6,329 nt of DNA, from contig CAMYBO010000080.1 in the NCBI GenBank assembly GCA_947254045.1, forward strand, positions 1 through 6,329, read 5' to 3'. The notes beneath the pieces were generated by a model. That model saw only the letters and a list, made by a program, of their open reading frames with translations, ran no database searches and was not told the DNA's origin. The first letter of the stretch is position 1. The number at the start of each line of letters is the position of its first letter. This DNA is from an uncultured Granulicatella sp. GTDB lineage: Bacteria; Bacillota; Bacilli; Lactobacillales; Aerococcaceae. A program made the translations under genes and the position numbers. Positions 4,573 through 6,329 of the stretch are shown piece by piece.

Positions 4573-6269
4573 TGAAACCAACAATCAAAAATAATGAAAC
4601 GGGTGTATTCGCTTTTGGTGGTTTAGGTGAAATCGGAAAGAATACCTATGGCGTCCAATTCCAGGATGAATTAATTATTCTAGATGCTGGAATTAAATTC
4701 CCTGAAGATGATTTATTAGGAATTGACTATGTAATTCCTGACTATAGCTACATTATTCAAAACCAAAGTAAAGTTAAAGGTCTCTTCATCTCTCATGGAC
4801 ACGAAGACCATATTGGTGGTATTCCTTTCTTAATTAAACAAGTGAATATTCCAATTTATGCAACTAAATTGGCAATGTCACTCATTCGAAACAAACTTGA
4901 AGAACATGGCTTACTTCGAGATGCTATCTTACATGAAATAGATGAAGATTCGGTTATTAAATTTAGAAAAACTCAAGTAAGTTTTTATCGTACTACTCAC
5001 TCTATTCCAGATGCATTCGGTATTGTCATTAAAACTCCTCCTGGAAATATTGTATTTACAGGAGACTATAAATTCGACTTTACACCAGTAGGGCAACCTG
5101 CTAACTTACACAAAATGGCTCAAATTGGTGAAGAAGGTGTCCTAGTTCTTTTAGGAGATAGTACAAACTCAGAAGTTCCTGGTTTTACGAAATCAGAACA
5201 AGTTGTTGGACAATCCATTAAAGAAATTATTCAACGTGTTGAAGGTCGTATTATTTTCGCTACATTTGCATCGAATGTTTCTCGTTTAAAACAAGTAACA
5301 GATGTTGCGGTAGCTACTGGACGAAAAATTGCTGTCTTTGGACGCAGTATGGAAGCTAGCTTTGCTACTTCTCGTGAATTAGGATATATTTCTGCACCAG
5401 ATGATACATTCATCGATGGTCGTGATATTAACCAATATCCTGCTGAAGAAGTCATTATTTTATGTACAGGATCGCAAGGTGAACCAATGGCAGCCTTAAG
5501 TCGTATTGCCAATGGAAATCACCGACAAATTTCTGTTCAACCTGGAGATACAGTTATCTTCTCAAGCTCTCCTATCCCAGGAAATACAGCTGCAGTAAAT
5601 CGTGTTATTAACTTATTATCTGAAGCTGGAGCTGAAGTCATTCATGGTAAATTAAATAATATCCATACATCAGGACATGGTTCTCAAGAAGAACAAAAAC
5701 TAATGTTACGATTAATGAAACCGAAGTATTTCATGCCTGTTCACGGTGAATACAGAATGCAAAAAATCCAAGTGAACTTAGCAAGTCAAGTTGGAATTCC
5801 TAAAGAAAATTCATTCATTTTAAGTAATGGAGATATTTTAGCAGTAACAAATGACTCTGCTCGTCGTGCGGGACATTTCTATGCTGGAGATGTTTATGTA
5901 GATGGAAACGGAATTGGAGATATCGGAAATATCGTTTTACGTGACCGTAAAACTTTATCTCAAGATGGTTTAGTCATTGTTGTTGCAACAGTTGATTATG
6001 ACGAACGTGAATTAGTAACAGGACCTGAGATTTTATCTCGTGGATTCATCTATATGCGTGAGTCCGGTGAATTACTAACACAAGCTCAACAAATACTAAA
6101 AGAAGAAATATTAACATTCTTAAGCGAAGCTGACGAACCTTTAAATGAGAGATCCCTACGTAATCTTATTATCGATACGTTAAATCCTTATTTATATAAA
6201 CAAACCGCTCGTCGCCCAATGATTTTACCAGTCTTAATGGGTGTTAGCGCAGAAGATGTGGAAGAATAA
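4572..6269 (+). CDS. rnjA: Ribonuclease J1 (5'-3' exo/endoribonuclease)
   Basis: This metallo-beta-lactamase/beta-CASP ribonuclease takes a leading role in mRNA decay and RNA maturation in Bacillota. The zinc site is complete: HGHEDH at 75-80, H143 in TTHSIPD, D165 in FTGDYKFD, and the late histidine H391 in MPVHGEYR. The beta-CASP part carries TFASNVSR at 231-238, CTGSQGEP at 298-305 and HTSGHGSQ at 365-372, the RNA 5'-monophosphate pocket region. A C-terminal domain follows from about 450 and ends near the RRPMILPV motif at 547-554. The length of 565 aa is close to B. subtilis RNase J1 (555 aa), and linkage to rpoY marks it as J1 rather than J2. The ATG shares its A with the rpoY stop. Only a weak GGTG precedes it by eight bases, so translation probably depends on ribosomes ending rpoY. 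A hairpin terminator follows 11 bases after the stop. Confidence 0.97.
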   Translation: MKPTIKNNETGVFAFGGLGEIGKNTYGVQFQDELIILDAGIKFPEDDLLGIDYVIPDYSYIIQNQSKVKGLFISHGHEDHIGGIPFLIKQVNIPIYATKLAMSLIRNKLEEHGLLRDAILHEIDEDSVIKFRKTQVSFYRTTHSIPDAFGIVIKTPPGNIVFTGDYKFDFTPVGQPANLHKMAQIGEEGVLVLLGDSTNSEVPGFTKSEQVVGQSIKEIIQRVEGRIIFATFASNVSRLKQVTDVAVATGRKIAVFGRSMEASFATSRELGYISAPDDTFIDGRDINQYPAEEVIILCTGSQGEPMAALSRIANGNHRQISVQPGDTVIFSSSPIPGNTAAVNRVINLLSEAGAEVIHGKLNNIHTSGHGSQEEQKLMLRLMKPKYFMPVHGEYRMQKIQVNLASQVGIPKENSFILSNGDILAVTNDSARRAGHFYAGDVYVDGNGIGDIGNIVLRDRKTLSQDGLVIVVATVDYDERELVTGPEILSRGFIYMRESGELLTQAQQILKEEILTFLSEADEPLNERSLRNLIIDTLNPYLYKQTARRPMILPVLMGVSAEDVEE

Positions 6270-6280
6270 ACTATAGTGAA

Positions 6281-6320
6281 AAAAGAAACATCTCGCTTTA
6301 TTAAGCGAGGTGTTTCTTTT
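6281..6320 (+). terminator. Rho-independent terminator after rnjA
   Basis: Two 18-base arms (6281-6298 and 6303-6320) pair fully apart from one T-G wobble, around a TATT loop. The GC-richer inner part is CTCGCTT/AAGCGAG, and the outer arms are A-rich on the left and T-rich on the right (TTTCTTTT). The symmetry means it could also stop transcripts coming from the right. It ends the rightward cluster 11 bases after the rnjA stop. Confidence 0.93.
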
Positions 6321-6329
6321 CTATAATTG

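Noticed and set aside
5231..5512. Minus-strand 93-codon open frame inside rnjA
   Set aside because: It lies fully within the conserved beta-CASP coding region of rnjA on the opposite strand; its product has no recognisable family features.
1..6329. CRISPR arrays, insertion sequences, tRNA or rRNA genes, toxin-antitoxin or phage-defence genes
   Set aside because: I saw no regular spaced repeats, terminal repeats, transposase motifs or cloverleaf-like sequences, and every long frame is accounted for by a housekeeping gene.

Overview
The window is ordinary, AT-rich core-genome DNA from a low-GC Gram-positive bacterium, and it is almost entirely coding. Strong AGGAGG-type ribosome binding sites, an RNA polymerase epsilon subunit (RpoY), RNase J1 and an Eep-like RseP all point to Bacillota. 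The RseP, peptide deformylase and RNase J1 proteins look most like those of Lactobacillales (Enterococcus/Carnobacteriaceae/Aerococcaceae type). That placement comes from remembered family resemblance, not a search, and I do not name a genus.

Left half, minus strand (transcribed right to left from about 2864 to 3): uppS, cdsA, rseP. UppS makes undecaprenyl diphosphate, the lipid carrier for wall synthesis. CdsA makes CDP-diacylglycerol, the phospholipid branch point. RseP is the site-2-type intramembrane protease. The genes are tightly packed: a 4-base ATGA overlap joins uppS and cdsA, and the rseP ribosome binding site overlaps the cdsA stop codon. This is the familiar Bacillota envelope cluster, but uppS is the first gene of its transcript here and no frr precedes it.

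Centre (about 2840-3036): a short divergent control region. It holds two back-to-back extended -10 promoters, one for uppS leftward and one for def rightward, with a perfect 8-bp inverted repeat (5-base spacer) between them. This repeat is the most interesting unexplained signal in the window.

Right half, plus strand: def (peptide deformylase), a class IA HAD-type phosphatase, rpoY (RNAP epsilon) and rnjA (RNase J1), closed by a strong hairpin terminator. The HAD gene starts at TTG inside the end of def. rpoY and rnjA share a TAATG junction and probably have their own promoter in the 71-base gap after the HAD gene. The set links co-translational N-terminal maturation, transcription and mRNA decay.

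I found no mobile element, CRISPR array, tRNA, rRNA or riboswitch, and no clear new system. The worthwhile leads are regulatory: the inverted repeat, the coupling of rnjA to rpoY, the HAD gene that may replace a different HAD class at this locus, and the correct starts of uppS and rpoY.
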